64,000 nt of DNA. Source: Dyadobacter chenhuakuii. GTDB lineage: Bacteria; Bacteroidota; Bacteroidia; Cytophagales; Spirosomataceae. Shown piece by piece: positions 35,619-44,595 of the stretch; the stretch's first letter is position 1; each line of letters opens with the position of its first letter. Made by a program: the position numbers and the translations under genes. The notes under the pieces were generated by a model. It worked only from the letters and a program-made list of their open reading frames with translations, made no database searches and was not told where the DNA came from. The stretch is taken from NCBI RefSeq assembly GCF_023821985.2, contig NZ_CP098805.1, positions 5,819,001-5,883,000 on the forward strand, in the 5' to 3' direction.

Positions 35619-36728
35619 ATGAAATATTACCTCATTGCCGGAGAGCGTTCGGGAGATTTGCATGGTTCCAACCTCATTGGTGGAATCCGTGAGAATGATC
35701 CTGATGCGCAGTTCCGTGGCTGGGGAGGGGATATGATGGCGGCCTCGGGCATGGAACTGGTTACACATTATAAGGACACTGCTTTCATGGGTTTCCTGGA
35801 AGTTGCGCTCAACCTTCACAAAATTTCTGGTTTTCTTAAAAAATGTAAAGCCGATATCCTTGCATACAAGCCGGATGCATTGATCCTGATCGACTACCCG
35901 GGCTTCAATCTGCGCATTGCGTCATTTGCGAAGTCAAAAGGCTTGAAGGTTTTCTATTACATTTCTCCCAAAGTGTGGGCCTGGAATCAGAAGCGGGCAT
36001 TAAAGATCAAACAGAATGTAGATCATATGTTCGTGATCTTTCCCTTTGAAATTGATTTTTACAAAAAATTCGATTACAAAGTAGATTACGTCGGCAATCC
36101 GCTGATGGACGCAATCGCAGCATTCAAGCCCGATCCTGACTTTAAGCAAAAGAACAATCTGGAAGCCGATAAGCCTGTCATAGCATTACTGCCGGGCAGC
36201 AGGCAGCAGGAAATCATCGGCATGCTGGACATTATGCTGACTGTTCAGCCCCATTTCCCCGATTATCAATTCGTCATTGCTGGCGTAAGCAATTTGCCCC
36301 AAACATTGTATGAAAAATACATTGCAGCTCACAACGCCATCATTGTGTACGAATCCACCTATGATTTGCTGAACATTGCGGATGCTGCATTGGTAACTTC
36401 CGGCACAGCAACTCTGGAAACCGCCTTATTCAGTGTTCCCGAAGTGGTTTGTTACAAAACGAGCACATTCTCCTATGCCATCGCCAAGCGCCTCATCCGC
36501 GTGCCTTTCATCTCGTTGGTTAATCTTATTTTAGACAAAGAAGCGGTTAGAGAGCTGATCCAGGATGAATTAAACGAGAATCAGCTGGTCAGCGAATTAA
36601 AGAAGATCCTACCCGGCGGAGTTAAGTATCAACAGCAAATGCAGGACTACAAAACGCTGCAAACCATGGTAGGAGGGCCTGGGGCGTCTGGCAGAGCGGG
36701 TGGATTTATAGTTGGATATTTGAAATAA
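35619..36728 (+). CDS. lpxB: Lipid-A-disaccharide synthase
   Basis: This 369-aa GT19 glycosyltransferase joins UDP-2,3-diacyl-GlcN and lipid X into the lipid A disaccharide at the inner membrane. Family marks are MKYYLIAGERSGDLHGSNLI at the start, FRGWGGDMMAASGMELVTHY, the MGFLEVALNLHKI segment, DYPGFNLRIASFAK, YYISPKVWAWNQKR, LPGSRQQEI and TSGTATLETALF. The length of about 370 is normal. It is likely transcribed with queD. The hldD gene on the other side also serves LPS. Confidence 0.95.
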   Translation: MKYYLIAGERSGDLHGSNLIGGIRENDPDAQFRGWGGDMMAASGMELVTHYKDTAFMGFLEVALNLHKISGFLKKCKADILAYKPDALILIDYPGFNLRIASFAKSKGLKVFYYISPKVWAWNQKRALKIKQNVDHMFVIFPFEIDFYKKFDYKVDYVGNPLMDAIAAFKPDPDFKQKNNLEADKPVIALLPGSRQQEIIGMLDIMLTVQPHFPDYQFVIAGVSNLPQTLYEKYIAAHNAIIVYESTYDLLNIADAALVTSGTATLETALFSVPEVVCYKTSTFSYAIAKRLIRVPFISLVNLILDKEAVRELIQDELNENQLVSELKKILPGGVKYQQQMQDYKTLQTMVGGPGASGRAGGFIVGYLK

Positions 36729-36780
36729 TGAATAAAATTTTTGACATCACTAAAATACAGCGAATAACCCTGTACCAGCC

Positions 36781-37302
36781 ATGGACGAAAAAGAGTATCC
36801 ATTAAAAAAAGAGGGCCTTTTGAGCCAGGCGGAAACGAACTCATCCATTCAAATCATAGATTACAATCCCACCCATGCAAAGGCATTTTACGATTTGAAT
36901 TATGCATGGATATCAGAAGCTTATGAAGTGGAGCCGGAGGATGAAAAAGTCCTTGACGATCCCGAGAGCTATTACCTGAAAGACGGTGGTGCCATACTAA
37001 TAGCGCTTTACCAAAACGAAGTTGTAGGGACATGCGCATTGAAACAAGGCGAGCCGGGCACGTTGGAAATGAGTAAAATGACTGTTTCGAAAGAAATGCG
37101 AGGCAAAAAAATCGGAGATCTGCTGGGTAAGGCGATCATTGAAAAAGCGCGCGATTTAGGAGCGCAAAAAATCATTCTTTATTCCAACAAAAAAGGCTCA
37201 GCAGCCGGCATCAATCTTTATAGGAAGCTGGGTTTTGTTGAAGTGCCGCTAACCGGTCACAACTTCAAGCGCGCAGATATCAAAATGGAATTGGCATTGT
37301 AG
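36781..37302 (+). CDS. GNAT-family N-acetyltransferase
   Basis: This is a 173-aa GNAT protein. The acetyl-CoA loop lies in EMRGKKIGDLLGKAIIEKAR, preceded by the strand LEMSKMTVSK and followed by KIILYSNKKGSAAGINLYRKLGF, a good family pattern (motif A and B). The first about 25 residues (charged, no pattern) are an extension. The substrate is unknown. It follows lpxB after 52 bases on the same strand and may be co-transcribed. It ends convergent to a secreted protein gene 40 bases away. Confidence 0.88.
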   Translation: MDEKEYPLKKEGLLSQAETNSSIQIIDYNPTHAKAFYDLNYAWISEAYEVEPEDEKVLDDPESYYLKDGGAILIALYQNEVVGTCALKQGEPGTLEMSKMTVSKEMRGKKIGDLLGKAIIEKARDLGAQKIILYSNKKGSAAGINLYRKLGFVEVPLTGHNFKRADIKMELAL

Positions 37303-37342
37303 CAAGTCAATTTGATCCTGATAATACAGGGATTATCCTGTC

Positions 37343-38596
37343 TCACGTTTTGCGCTTCTTCTTCCGTGCCGAAGGGAACAAAACATTGTTCAATATCAAT
37401 CGGTAACCCGGCGAATTGGGATAAAGATTCAGGTCCGTGGGCATTCTGCGACCGCCTCCGCCGCGTCCTTCGGGATCGTGACCACCATAGAATGTCCATT
37501 GTCCACGGCCGAGTTCGCCATAGATGTAGCGATCCGAAGAAGCTGCTGTTCCCATCACGAGTACGCTTGGTTTGACGGTTTTTTTTGAGAATGCGAAAGT
37601 CTGACCCATAAATTCCCTGATCAGATGTTCATGATTCTGAACAAGCATGGCCGGTATTACATCCCATTTGGCAGAAAAATCAAATAACGAAAAATAGGCC
37701 CCTTCTTCGCCCCAGCTGCGAAAACCTCCCGCGGAAGAATTAATGTCGGAAAATGTCATCCCTTCATATTCATCCAGCGCGAGTTTGAAATTCTGGAATG
37801 CGAATGTTTTTTCAAAATCGAGTTTGGACTGTGCGTCAGGATCCACGCCGTCGCCATCCATATTGTCGACAATATCAATGCCCTCGGCTGCTAATGCAAT
37901 GTCGAAAGTCTCTGCGCCGGAGCACATGGCAAACAGGAACCCGCCGCCTGCACAGAATTCCTTTATTGCTTTTGCAACGGCCAGCTTCATTTGCGGCACT
38001 TTGGCAAAACCAAACCGGCTCGCAATGGCTTCCTGCGCTTTCACATCTGCGGGCGTGGTCCGTCGCAGACTTTTGCCAAATTGCCCTGTGAAATCTTCGT
38101 GATGCAAATGCAGCCAGTCGTATTTCGGCAGGTCGCCTTTCAGGATTTCTTCATCGTAAATGACTTCAAAAGGAATCTCGGCATATTTCAAAACCAGTAA
38201 AACAGCATCCGTATTCTCGAACTCGGACGGGCTGATTTTGATAGGAGAATAAACGGCGATTTTAGCGGCCTTATGCAGCTTGATCAGATCCATATTCACG
38301 TTCGGATCACTGATCTGGCTCACAATCTGCGCGCTGGCGGATTCGGATAGCACTTCATAGGAAACAGCGCGGAGCTTGCATTCATTCTCAATGGACTTAC
38401 TGTAAGCCACTTTGAAAGCCCCGCCCCGGTAGTTAAGCAGCCAGTCAACGTCAATTTCCCCGTTCAGCAACATGTACGCGAGGCCATAAGCCTTCAAGTG
38501 ATTTGTCTGCGTGTGATCCATCGGGATCAGGATCTGATTCGCAAAGGTGTTTTGCGAGACGAGCACCAAAATGAGTATTATAAACCTCTTCAGCAT
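37343..38596 (-). CDS. Secreted protein with glutamine-amidotransferase-like fold
   Basis: This 417-aa protein has a signal peptide (residues 1-19, ending NTFA). Residues about 108-260 and on look like a class I GATase fold, with a nucleophile elbow FLFAMCSGAETFD holding Cys225, and a late FYGGHDPEGRGGGG segment that carries a candidate His. The C-terminus is very basic (SARKKKRKT). Homologues in this phylum are often labelled asparagine synthetase B, but I see no asparagine synthetase domain, and the export signal argues against that label. Its substrate is unknown. The C-terminal glycine- and lysine-rich tail is unusual. The gene stands alone. Confidence 0.75.
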   Translation of the reverse strand: MLKRFIILILVLVSQNTFANQILIPMDHTQTNHLKAYGLAYMLLNGEIDVDWLLNYRGGAFKVAYSKSIENECKLRAVSYEVLSESASAQIVSQISDPNVNMDLIKLHKAAKIAVYSPIKISPSEFENTDAVLLVLKYAEIPFEVIYDEEILKGDLPKYDWLHLHHEDFTGQFGKSLRRTTPADVKAQEAIASRFGFAKVPQMKLAVAKAIKEFCAGGGFLFAMCSGAETFDIALAAEGIDIVDNMDGDGVDPDAQSKLDFEKTFAFQNFKLALDEYEGMTFSDINSSAGGFRSWGEEGAYFSLFDFSAKWDVIPAMLVQNHEHLIREFMGQTFAFSKKTVKPSVLVMGTAASSDRYIYGELGRGQWTFYGGHDPEGRGGGGRRMPTDLNLYPNSPGYRLILNNVLFPSARKKKRKT

Positions 38597-38742
38597 AACG
38601 TGACAGGTTAAATTTCCAGCGCCAGAAAACAGGGGAGGGTAAAATCAAATTTAACGAATAATCACGATATTAAATGCTTGCCAGTAAGTGAATTAGTTAT
38701 TTTTTTCTTAGATCAAAATTCGGTTTTAAAGGTAAGAAGGTG

Positions 38743-40455
38743 TTACGAAAAGCGGATGATATGTTTGAAAGGCGTAAAGCCGGTCAGGAACACAGTGGGC
38801 GCTTCCACAGGTGGGAGCGCGCCGCGTAATGCAATGTTCTTGTGCAAGCCAATTCCCGGTCCAAAAGAAATTGTGTCACCATTCAAGCTGTAACTCCCGG
38901 TCCCCTCTTTCAGCAGCCACGAATCTTTGGCTTTTTCAATCTGGGTAAGCCCGGTGAATGTTCCGCCCGGCCTGAAAATAAGTTCAAGAGCCAACGGGAC
39001 GCGTTCAGTGCCGGAGGTTTGGATCTCGATCTGCATGCCATTATCCGTTTCGCTGATCAGGATTTTTGTTTCCAGGGTCTGCACTTCACTAACAGGCCGG
39101 AAGAGGCGCGGCATTTTCTCCCAGTCTCCGTCTTTGGCAATAAAATCTTTGGGATAGGGTTGGTAATAAGGTCCTTCCAATGTCTGAGTAAGTTCCCACG
39201 TTTTTCCCTGCTCAACAATTTGCTCCGACTGAAACTGACCTTTGCCAAAAAACGAAGAGGCCAGTCGCACGCCCTGCAAAACCGCATTTCCTTTCATAAA
39301 TGTAAACCAGGTAGGGTTGTTGGCGATCAATGTGCTGTCCCAGTTTCCCCGGCGGATGCGGACGAGGCCCGAATTTGGGTAAGTTTTGACATAGTTAACC
39401 GGCAGCGGCTTGGGAGCGGGCAAGTCTTTCCATAATGTCTGGTCGGCGAGGTAATAGTCCAGGAAACCGCCGATTTTAAGCCCGGCCGTCTTTTCGATCA
39501 TCTGGCACATTGCTGCATACCCACCGTTTTGATCTTTCAAAGCCATATAGCGATAAGGATAATAATAGTTTTCCAATGTCCCTATTAATGCCTTATCCTG
39601 CCGACCTGACGCATCGGTAACGATTTCGCCATTCGGATGAACGTAAAACATCGTCATATCCAGGTTCTTCCGTACGTTGTCCAACAGTTCTGGTTTGTTG
39701 AAGCCATTCGCAATCGTGATAAGCAGCCGATCGGTCAGTGAGGAATAAATAAAAGTGCTTTTTTCATTGTATTGCCCATCCTCATCCATATCAATGTGTT
39801 CACCGAGCCATTCTTCCGCCCTGGCCACATACTTGGGATCGGGCCAGAGCGAGTTGAGCCTGGCCAGCGCCGCACACACCACCCATCTGTGATTGGGCGT
39901 GTGTATCCCACCGACCGACAATGCATTTCCGCCCCGGATCAGGAAGGTTTCAAGGTTTGCGAGCATTTTTTCAGAACCTTTTGTCCCTGATTTCTGAATG
40001 AGCGTATATGCGGTTGCGAGGCGCTTCACGAGAAATCCTGTATCCGGCGTCGAATGAAAATTGGTGGAAAGCAAATCAATGGTTCCATCCGCATGCTGCG
40101 TTTTGACAAGATATAATGCTGCCAGGTCCATATCAGCCAGTAATTCGGGCGATTGAAAAAAGCGGGAGTTCGAAGACGAGATTGCATTGCCGCCTGCCTG
40201 GATCAGTGCGGATGTAGTGTGTGGATTAACAATGTCAAAAGCGTCCATCAGGCCACCATATGCGGGGTTTGCAGCATCCTTAATCTGCAATTTTCTGATC
40301 GCCTCTACACCGATATCATTTTGTTTTACCAGCGTATCCAACCATTCCGGCATTTTTTGTATCTTCTTGGTTACAGTGCTGAATGAGAGCGCTGAGGTGA
40401 TGGGTAATGTGCAGATTCCAGCAGCCGCCCCTTTTACAAATATTCTTCTGTTCAT
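38743..40455 (-). CDS. Tat-exported protein of unknown family, toroid-like
   Basis: This 570-aa protein has a twin-arginine signal (NRRIFVKGAAAGICTLPITS, residues 2-21). Residues about 40-370 contain evenly spaced helices with motifs such as GGLMDAFDIVNPHTTSALIQAGG, DGTIDLLSTNFHSTPDTGFL and TPNHRWVVCAALARLN, a pattern like alpha/alpha-toroid polysaccharide lyases. Residues about 380-570 look like beta-sandwich. I recognise no catalytic set with certainty; HSTPDTGF and the NHRW histidine are candidates. It may act on a polysaccharide in the periplasm. No neighbour in the cluster gives a clear partner. Confidence 0.72.
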   Translation of the reverse strand: MNRRIFVKGAAAGICTLPITSALSFSTVTKKIQKMPEWLDTLVKQNDIGVEAIRKLQIKDAANPAYGGLMDAFDIVNPHTTSALIQAGGNAISSSNSRFFQSPELLADMDLAALYLVKTQHADGTIDLLSTNFHSTPDTGFLVKRLATAYTLIQKSGTKGSEKMLANLETFLIRGGNALSVGGIHTPNHRWVVCAALARLNSLWPDPKYVARAEEWLGEHIDMDEDGQYNEKSTFIYSSLTDRLLITIANGFNKPELLDNVRKNLDMTMFYVHPNGEIVTDASGRQDKALIGTLENYYYPYRYMALKDQNGGYAAMCQMIEKTAGLKIGGFLDYYLADQTLWKDLPAPKPLPVNYVKTYPNSGLVRIRRGNWDSTLIANNPTWFTFMKGNAVLQGVRLASSFFGKGQFQSEQIVEQGKTWELTQTLEGPYYQPYPKDFIAKDGDWEKMPRLFRPVSEVQTLETKILISETDNGMQIEIQTSGTERVPLALELIFRPGGTFTGLTQIEKAKDSWLLKEGTGSYSLNGDTISFGPGIGLHKNIALRGALPPVEAPTVFLTGFTPFKHIIRFS

Positions 40456-40730
40456 TGTAGGATATGGTTCTTATGCCTTCAAAAGGAGCGGAAACGAAGG
40501 GGTTACTTGCTGATAGAACTTATACTACATTATTTCCATTATTTGTGCCGGATGCATTGGATTTGAATAAAAATTAGAACAAATTTGATCCCGATTTTAC
40601 AACTAGTAAGAATGTTTTGTTTGCCGTTTGCTAACTGCGTTTTCAAAAGCCCGAAGTTTTCGAGAGCTTTAATATGCCTTTTTGGCCTTCTCCACACCAT
40701 CTATTACATTTTGTTTGCCGGAAATTTCAA

Positions 40731-42188
40731 ATGAAAACAACGCTACTACGCAATTTAAGTTTGGGCTACCTTCTTTTGCCTAACCTGATTTTTTCGCTGG
40801 GATGGTTTCGGTTGCCTTTGTCCGTTATGCTTGCGCTGGCGATCATCTGCATTTTCGTTTATAATTATCGCCTCGAAAAAAACAATCTGGCCGAACTCAG
40901 CAGCAAGCAGCTGGTTCAGATATCCGTTATTTCCTTGCTCATTATTGCATTCTCGGGTATAGGGGGATTTTGCTTCCAGGCATTTGACTACTGGGCACAT
41001 AATTCAAAATACTACACGCTCTTCAATCATTCCTGGCCGGTTTTATTTAAGGCAAATGGCCGTTATGCTTGTCATTATTTCGGCTTTTTCCTGGTTCCCG
41101 CGCTGATCTCCAAAATGCTGGGCGAATTATCAGGAATAGCACTTTATCTGTGGGCTTCTCTGGGCCTGTTTCTTGGGTTTTGCTGGATATTCATTTTTAC
41201 GGGAAAAAGTTATCTGTCGCTCGTGCTGTTCCTTTCGCTGGGAGGCATAGGGCATTTGGTGAAAGTGGTTACTTTGAGGTTAATCGGTCTCAATTATCAC
41301 GTGCCCCCGTTTTTCACAGAAATCTGGCCCGTGCTTTATCAGGCGCAATGGGCGCCTAACCAGCTAATCCCGATCATCATTGTTTCGTCCATTCTCTTCC
41401 ATGATTATGTGTATTTGAAAAAGCCCGAACGCAGCTTCCTGGCCGTAATCGCCATTTTTATCTGGGGGATTTTCCCTTCGATCGTTTTTGTGATCATTTT
41501 CTCAATGCTTATCCTGCTGCGTTATGGCAGGGATATCAAAGCATTTTTCCAACGTCAGGTGCTGATTGACATTCTCGTTCCCGGCCTGATCTTCATCCCG
41601 ACTTTCTTCTATTTCTTGTCTGGTAAAAGTTCGGTTATAGCAGGTTTTATATGGCAGTTCAACCCTTTGAACGAGATCGCATTTCACTATTTCTTTGGTG
41701 TGGTCATTGATCTGGGCGTGCTGATCGGCATTGTGTTCATCCTGAACCTTCATAAAAACATCAACCGGGACATCATAGTAGCATTGTTTACGCTCCTTAT
41801 CCTGATTTCGCTGGTGAGAATGGGTAAATGGAACGACTGGTTCCTGAGAGGCAATACACCGGTTTTGACATTGCTCTCGCTTTTTATCCTGCAAGGTTTT
41901 TCCACCTGGATCAAAGAGCATCCGCATTGGTACAAGCAGAAAGTGGCATATCCTTTAATGATATTTCTTTTGCTGGGCCTTGTGGTTCCTATGTCGCAGA
42001 TCCGGCGTGCCTTGCAGGAGAATGTGGTTACGTCCATGCTTTTCCCGGACAAGGTGAAATTTACTCCTTATCCTTACAATCAGTTTGAAGATTTTTATGA
42101 GCTGGGCCTGAGCATTTATTCCCAGCAGGAAGCCAATCAGTTTCTAGGCCAGAAAGGGTCTATCTACGAATTGTATTTAGCACGATAA
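40731..42188 (+). CDS. Multispan membrane protein of unknown function
   Basis: This 485-aa protein has about 11-13 hydrophobic helices and no soluble domain larger than about 60 residues. Aromatic periplasmic-type loops (FDYWAHNSKYYTLFN, HVPPFFTEIWPVLYQAQWAP) and a late loop with GKWNDWFLRGNTPVL resemble polytopic glycosyltransferases of GT-C type, but the DxD/DD signature near the first loop is weak: FDYW is the only acidic candidate. The ATG at 40731 is chosen because residues upstream in the same frame are not membrane-like. It stands alone between a Tat-exported protein gene and the amidase. Function cannot be stated. Confidence 0.7.
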   Translation: MKTTLLRNLSLGYLLLPNLIFSLGWFRLPLSVMLALAIICIFVYNYRLEKNNLAELSSKQLVQISVISLLIIAFSGIGGFCFQAFDYWAHNSKYYTLFNHSWPVLFKANGRYACHYFGFFLVPALISKMLGELSGIALYLWASLGLFLGFCWIFIFTGKSYLSLVLFLSLGGIGHLVKVVTLRLIGLNYHVPPFFTEIWPVLYQAQWAPNQLIPIIIVSSILFHDYVYLKKPERSFLAVIAIFIWGIFPSIVFVIIFSMLILLRYGRDIKAFFQRQVLIDILVPGLIFIPTFFYFLSGKSSVIAGFIWQFNPLNEIAFHYFFGVVIDLGVLIGIVFILNLHKNINRDIIVALFTLLILISLVRMGKWNDWFLRGNTPVLTLLSLFILQGFSTWIKEHPHWYKQKVAYPLMIFLLLGLVVPMSQIRRALQENVVTSMLFPDKVKFTPYPYNQFEDFYELGLSIYSQQEANQFLGQKGSIYELYLAR

Positions 42189-42206
42189 CACAAACCTTCT
42201 CATATC

Positions 42207-43811
42207 TCAGCCCCCGAGTGTTTTCAAAAACTTGGGAGCAATTCTGTTTTTAGAGGCCTGCTCGTACGCATAGGCCATGCGGATCAGGTCCGCTTCTCCA
42301 TAAGCTCTTCCCAGAAACGAGATCCCGATCGGAAGCTCGTCCACTGCACCCATAGGAACGGTCACAGAAGGAAATCCCGATATAGCAGCCGGTCCATAGC
42401 CGCCATATCCCGTCCAGAAATCACCATTTACCAGGTCATTACACCAGGCCGGGCCAGTCGCCGGGCCACATAAGGCATCCAGTTTTTCGGATTCGAAAAG
42501 CCGGTTTAATTCCACTCTTACATTCAATATTTTCTGGCGGGCATCCTGATATTGTTTTGATTCCAGATCACCTCTCGTTTGGGAAATTTCAAGCAATTCC
42601 TGCTGAAAATAGGGCATTGCTTTCTCTGCATTTGCTTTGTTGAATGCAATGAGCGCTTCGAGCGACTTTATCTTCGCATTGGATTTATAAAGATATTTAT
42701 TGAGTCCATCCTTGAACTCGTATTGCAACAATATGGATTCAGCCCCATCCGTACTTTGGGCCTTCATATAATCGACCTCCACAATCACAGCGCCTTTCTG
42801 TTTCATCTGGTCCAACGCTTTTTTCAAAAGGGCATCTACATCTTCGTGCTGTTTCAAAAATCCCTTTTCGATTCCAATGCGCTTGCCTTTCAAGCCATTG
42901 GCATCAAGCGATGAGGAGAAATCTTTAAAATGCGCATAATCCACGCGGGTATCTGCCGGCTCGGACGGATTGGCACCGACCATTGCTCCGAGCAGCATAG
43001 CCGCATCGGCAACAGTCCGGCCGAGTGGTCCGGCGGTGTCCTGCGTTGCTGATATCGGGATAATGCCCGTCTGGCTCACGAGCCCCACAGTCGGTTTGAT
43101 GCCTACAACGCCGTTCATGGCTGCCGGGCAGGCGATGGAGCCATTGGTTTCCGTGCCCACAGCTACTGCGCAGAGGTTAGCAGCCACCGCCGCTCCCGAT
43201 CCGGAACTCGACCCGCAGGGCGAACGGTCCAGGATGTATGGATTTTTGGTTTGACCGCCGCGGCTGCTCCATCCGCTCGTCGAACGTGTAGAGCGAAAAT
43301 TGGCCCACTCGCTCATATTGGTCTTTCCAAGGATCACGGCGCCCGCCTCACGCATTTTCTGCACGACAAATGCGTCCAATGATGCAATGTTACCGGCTAG
43401 CGCGATGGAGCCCGCCGTTGTCTGCATTTTGTCCTTTGTATCAATGTTGTCTTTGATTAAAACAGGGATTCCGTGCATAGGGCCTCGCACATTTCCTTTC
43501 TTCCTCTCCGCGTCCATTGCGTCTGCAATCGCTATCGCATCAGGATTCACCTCGATCACCGCATTGATTTTCGGGCCGTTACGGTCCAGTAAGGCGATTT
43601 GATCCAGGTAACTTTTTGTGATGGAGCGGGATGTTAATGTTCCTTTTTTCATTCCATCCTGCATTTGTGCCACCGTCATTTCTGATAATTGAAATGAATC
43701 CTCATCCTGTGGCTCCCTATTGCTCGTCTCGGAATTACATTTAAAAAGAGGAAATGCAGCCAGGGTAATTCCTGCCGCAGATGTGAGGCGCACAAAGTTT
43801 CTTCGTTTCAT
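42207..43811 (-). CDS. Amidase signature-family hydrolase, exported
   Basis: This is a 534-aa protein. Its signal is RRNFVRLTSAAGITLAAFPLFKC: a twin-arginine pattern plus a lipobox-type Cys at residue 25, so it is likely a Tat-exported lipoprotein. The Ser-cisSer-Lys catalytic triad is visible: Lys in IPVLIKDNIDTKD, and the glycine/serine-rich DRSPCGSSSGSGAAVAANL with the second Ser in the ETNGSIACPA block. It hydrolyses an amide; related exported members act on peptides or glycopeptide amides, but the substrate is unknown. The gene stands convergent with the membrane protein gene (stop to stop 18 bases). Confidence 0.9.
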   Translation of the reverse strand: MKRRNFVRLTSAAGITLAAFPLFKCNSETSNREPQDEDSFQLSEMTVAQMQDGMKKGTLTSRSITKSYLDQIALLDRNGPKINAVIEVNPDAIAIADAMDAERKKGNVRGPMHGIPVLIKDNIDTKDKMQTTAGSIALAGNIASLDAFVVQKMREAGAVILGKTNMSEWANFRSTRSTSGWSSRGGQTKNPYILDRSPCGSSSGSGAAVAANLCAVAVGTETNGSIACPAAMNGVVGIKPTVGLVSQTGIIPISATQDTAGPLGRTVADAAMLLGAMVGANPSEPADTRVDYAHFKDFSSSLDANGLKGKRIGIEKGFLKQHEDVDALLKKALDQMKQKGAVIVEVDYMKAQSTDGAESILLQYEFKDGLNKYLYKSNAKIKSLEALIAFNKANAEKAMPYFQQELLEISQTRGDLESKQYQDARQKILNVRVELNRLFESEKLDALCGPATGPAWCNDLVNGDFWTGYGGYGPAAISGFPSVTVPMGAVDELPIGISFLGRAYGEADLIRMAYAYEQASKNRIAPKFLKTLGG

Positions 43812-43864
43812 AGGAGCATTCGTCGTCAGTAGATTGCAATATAAAAAGTCCTTGAAGCATTCGT

Positions 43865-44011
43865 TTAGCTGCGCGGAATTTTTTCAGACAACTGCTTCCA
43901 TATCCAGAAGATCAGCCAGGCGGGAGACAAAATGACAACGGTAATAATGGTCGCAATCGCGAGGATCGCTGCGAACAGGATCTTGAAAAACAGGACGAGA
44001 AATTTTGCCAT
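43865..44011 (-). CDS. Small single-pass membrane protein (48 aa)
   Basis: An ATG at 44011 opens 48 codons ending in TAA at 43865. The protein has one long hydrophobic helix (about residues 4-38), a basic N-terminus and a basic C-terminus (KQLSEKIPRS). The core K-I-L-F-A-A-I-L-x-I-A-T-I-I is close to the core of the 62-aa protein at 44236, which suggests a shared origin. It lies between the amidase gene and the divergent 62-aa gene. No function is known. The short length is a risk, but the helix and the resemblance to the neighbour support it. Confidence 0.6.
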   Translation of the reverse strand: MAKFLVLFFKILFAAILAIATIITVVILSPAWLIFWIWKQLSEKIPRS

Positions 44012-44171
44012 GTTGCGTTATAGGTGTGTATGTTGTAGAATAAATTATTCTTATACTTTCTTGCGTCTCGAATGTGTTTGACAAGCATTGTAAAAATTCC
44101 CTTGTTACCATAGTCAAAACTGCCTAAAAGCCCTTAAATGTTTAAATTTATAAGAAAATTATCATATAAAA

Positions 44172-44202
44172 TTAGGCTGGCATGGTTATTTATTTAATTT
44201 TG
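44172..44202 (+). promoter_or_regulatory. Likely Bacteroidota promoter for the 62-aa membrane protein gene
   Basis: TTAG (44172-44175, 3 of 4 to TTTG), 19 bases, then TAATTTTG (44195-44202) fit the phylum consensus. The start codon at 44236 lies 33 bases downstream of the box. Confidence 0.6.
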
Positions 44203-44235
44203 TCATTGAAAAATATCACATAAACAGTAACGGCT

Positions 44236-44424
44236 ATGAACTTCATCACCAACATCATATATTACTCAGGTAAGCTTCTGTTCGCGACGATCTTATTTGT
44301 TGCGATGATCATTTCAACCATCATTTCCCTGCCATTTATTGGCGCCGGGATGATTAAGGACGCGATTGACTCTCATCCGCACCAGCATGCAGACCGGAAT
44401 CACATGGCGGATTACTTTGGATAA
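44236..44424 (+). CDS. Small membrane protein (62 aa)
   Basis: This 62-aa protein has a single hydrophobic helix (about residues 10-40: GKLLFATILFVAMIISTIIS, then LPFIGAGM) and a polar, His-rich tail (SHPHQHADRNHMADYFG). The gene has its own promoter-like sequence and a strong terminator, so it is a well-defined single-gene unit. The core resembles the divergent 48-aa protein at 43865. Function unknown; the histidine tail could bind metal, which is speculation. Confidence 0.75.
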   Translation: MNFITNIIYYSGKLLFATILFVAMIISTIISLPFIGAGMIKDAIDSHPHQHADRNHMADYFG

Positions 44425-44449
44425 TAGCATATTGAACTAATTAATAGCC

Positions 44450-44487
44450 AAAAGGGGTGCGGATTCAGATCTGCACCCCTTTTTTTA
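44450..44487 (+). terminator. Rho-independent terminator of the small membrane protein gene
   Basis: AAAAGGGGTGC (44450-44460) and GCACCCCTTTT (44473-44483) form an 11-bp stem ending in a run of T to 44487. Confidence 0.9.
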
Positions 44488-44553
44488 TGGTGTAAGCGGT
44501 ACGGCAGCATGGCAACATTCGGCCGTAAAAAGCAGTTATTATCTCAAATCGAA

Positions 44554-44561
44554 TACTTTTG
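44554..44561 (+). promoter_or_regulatory. -7 box for apbE
   Basis: TACTTTTG matches TAnnTTTG, 34 bases before the apbE ATG. Confidence 0.45.
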
Positions 44562-44595
44562 AACATTCAAAATACAGCTTATCATATCAAAGTAA

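Noticed and set aside
37312-37342. GATAAT/ATTATC pair between convergent genes as a bidirectional terminator
   Set aside because: Six-base AT-rich stem with no T-run; too weak to report.
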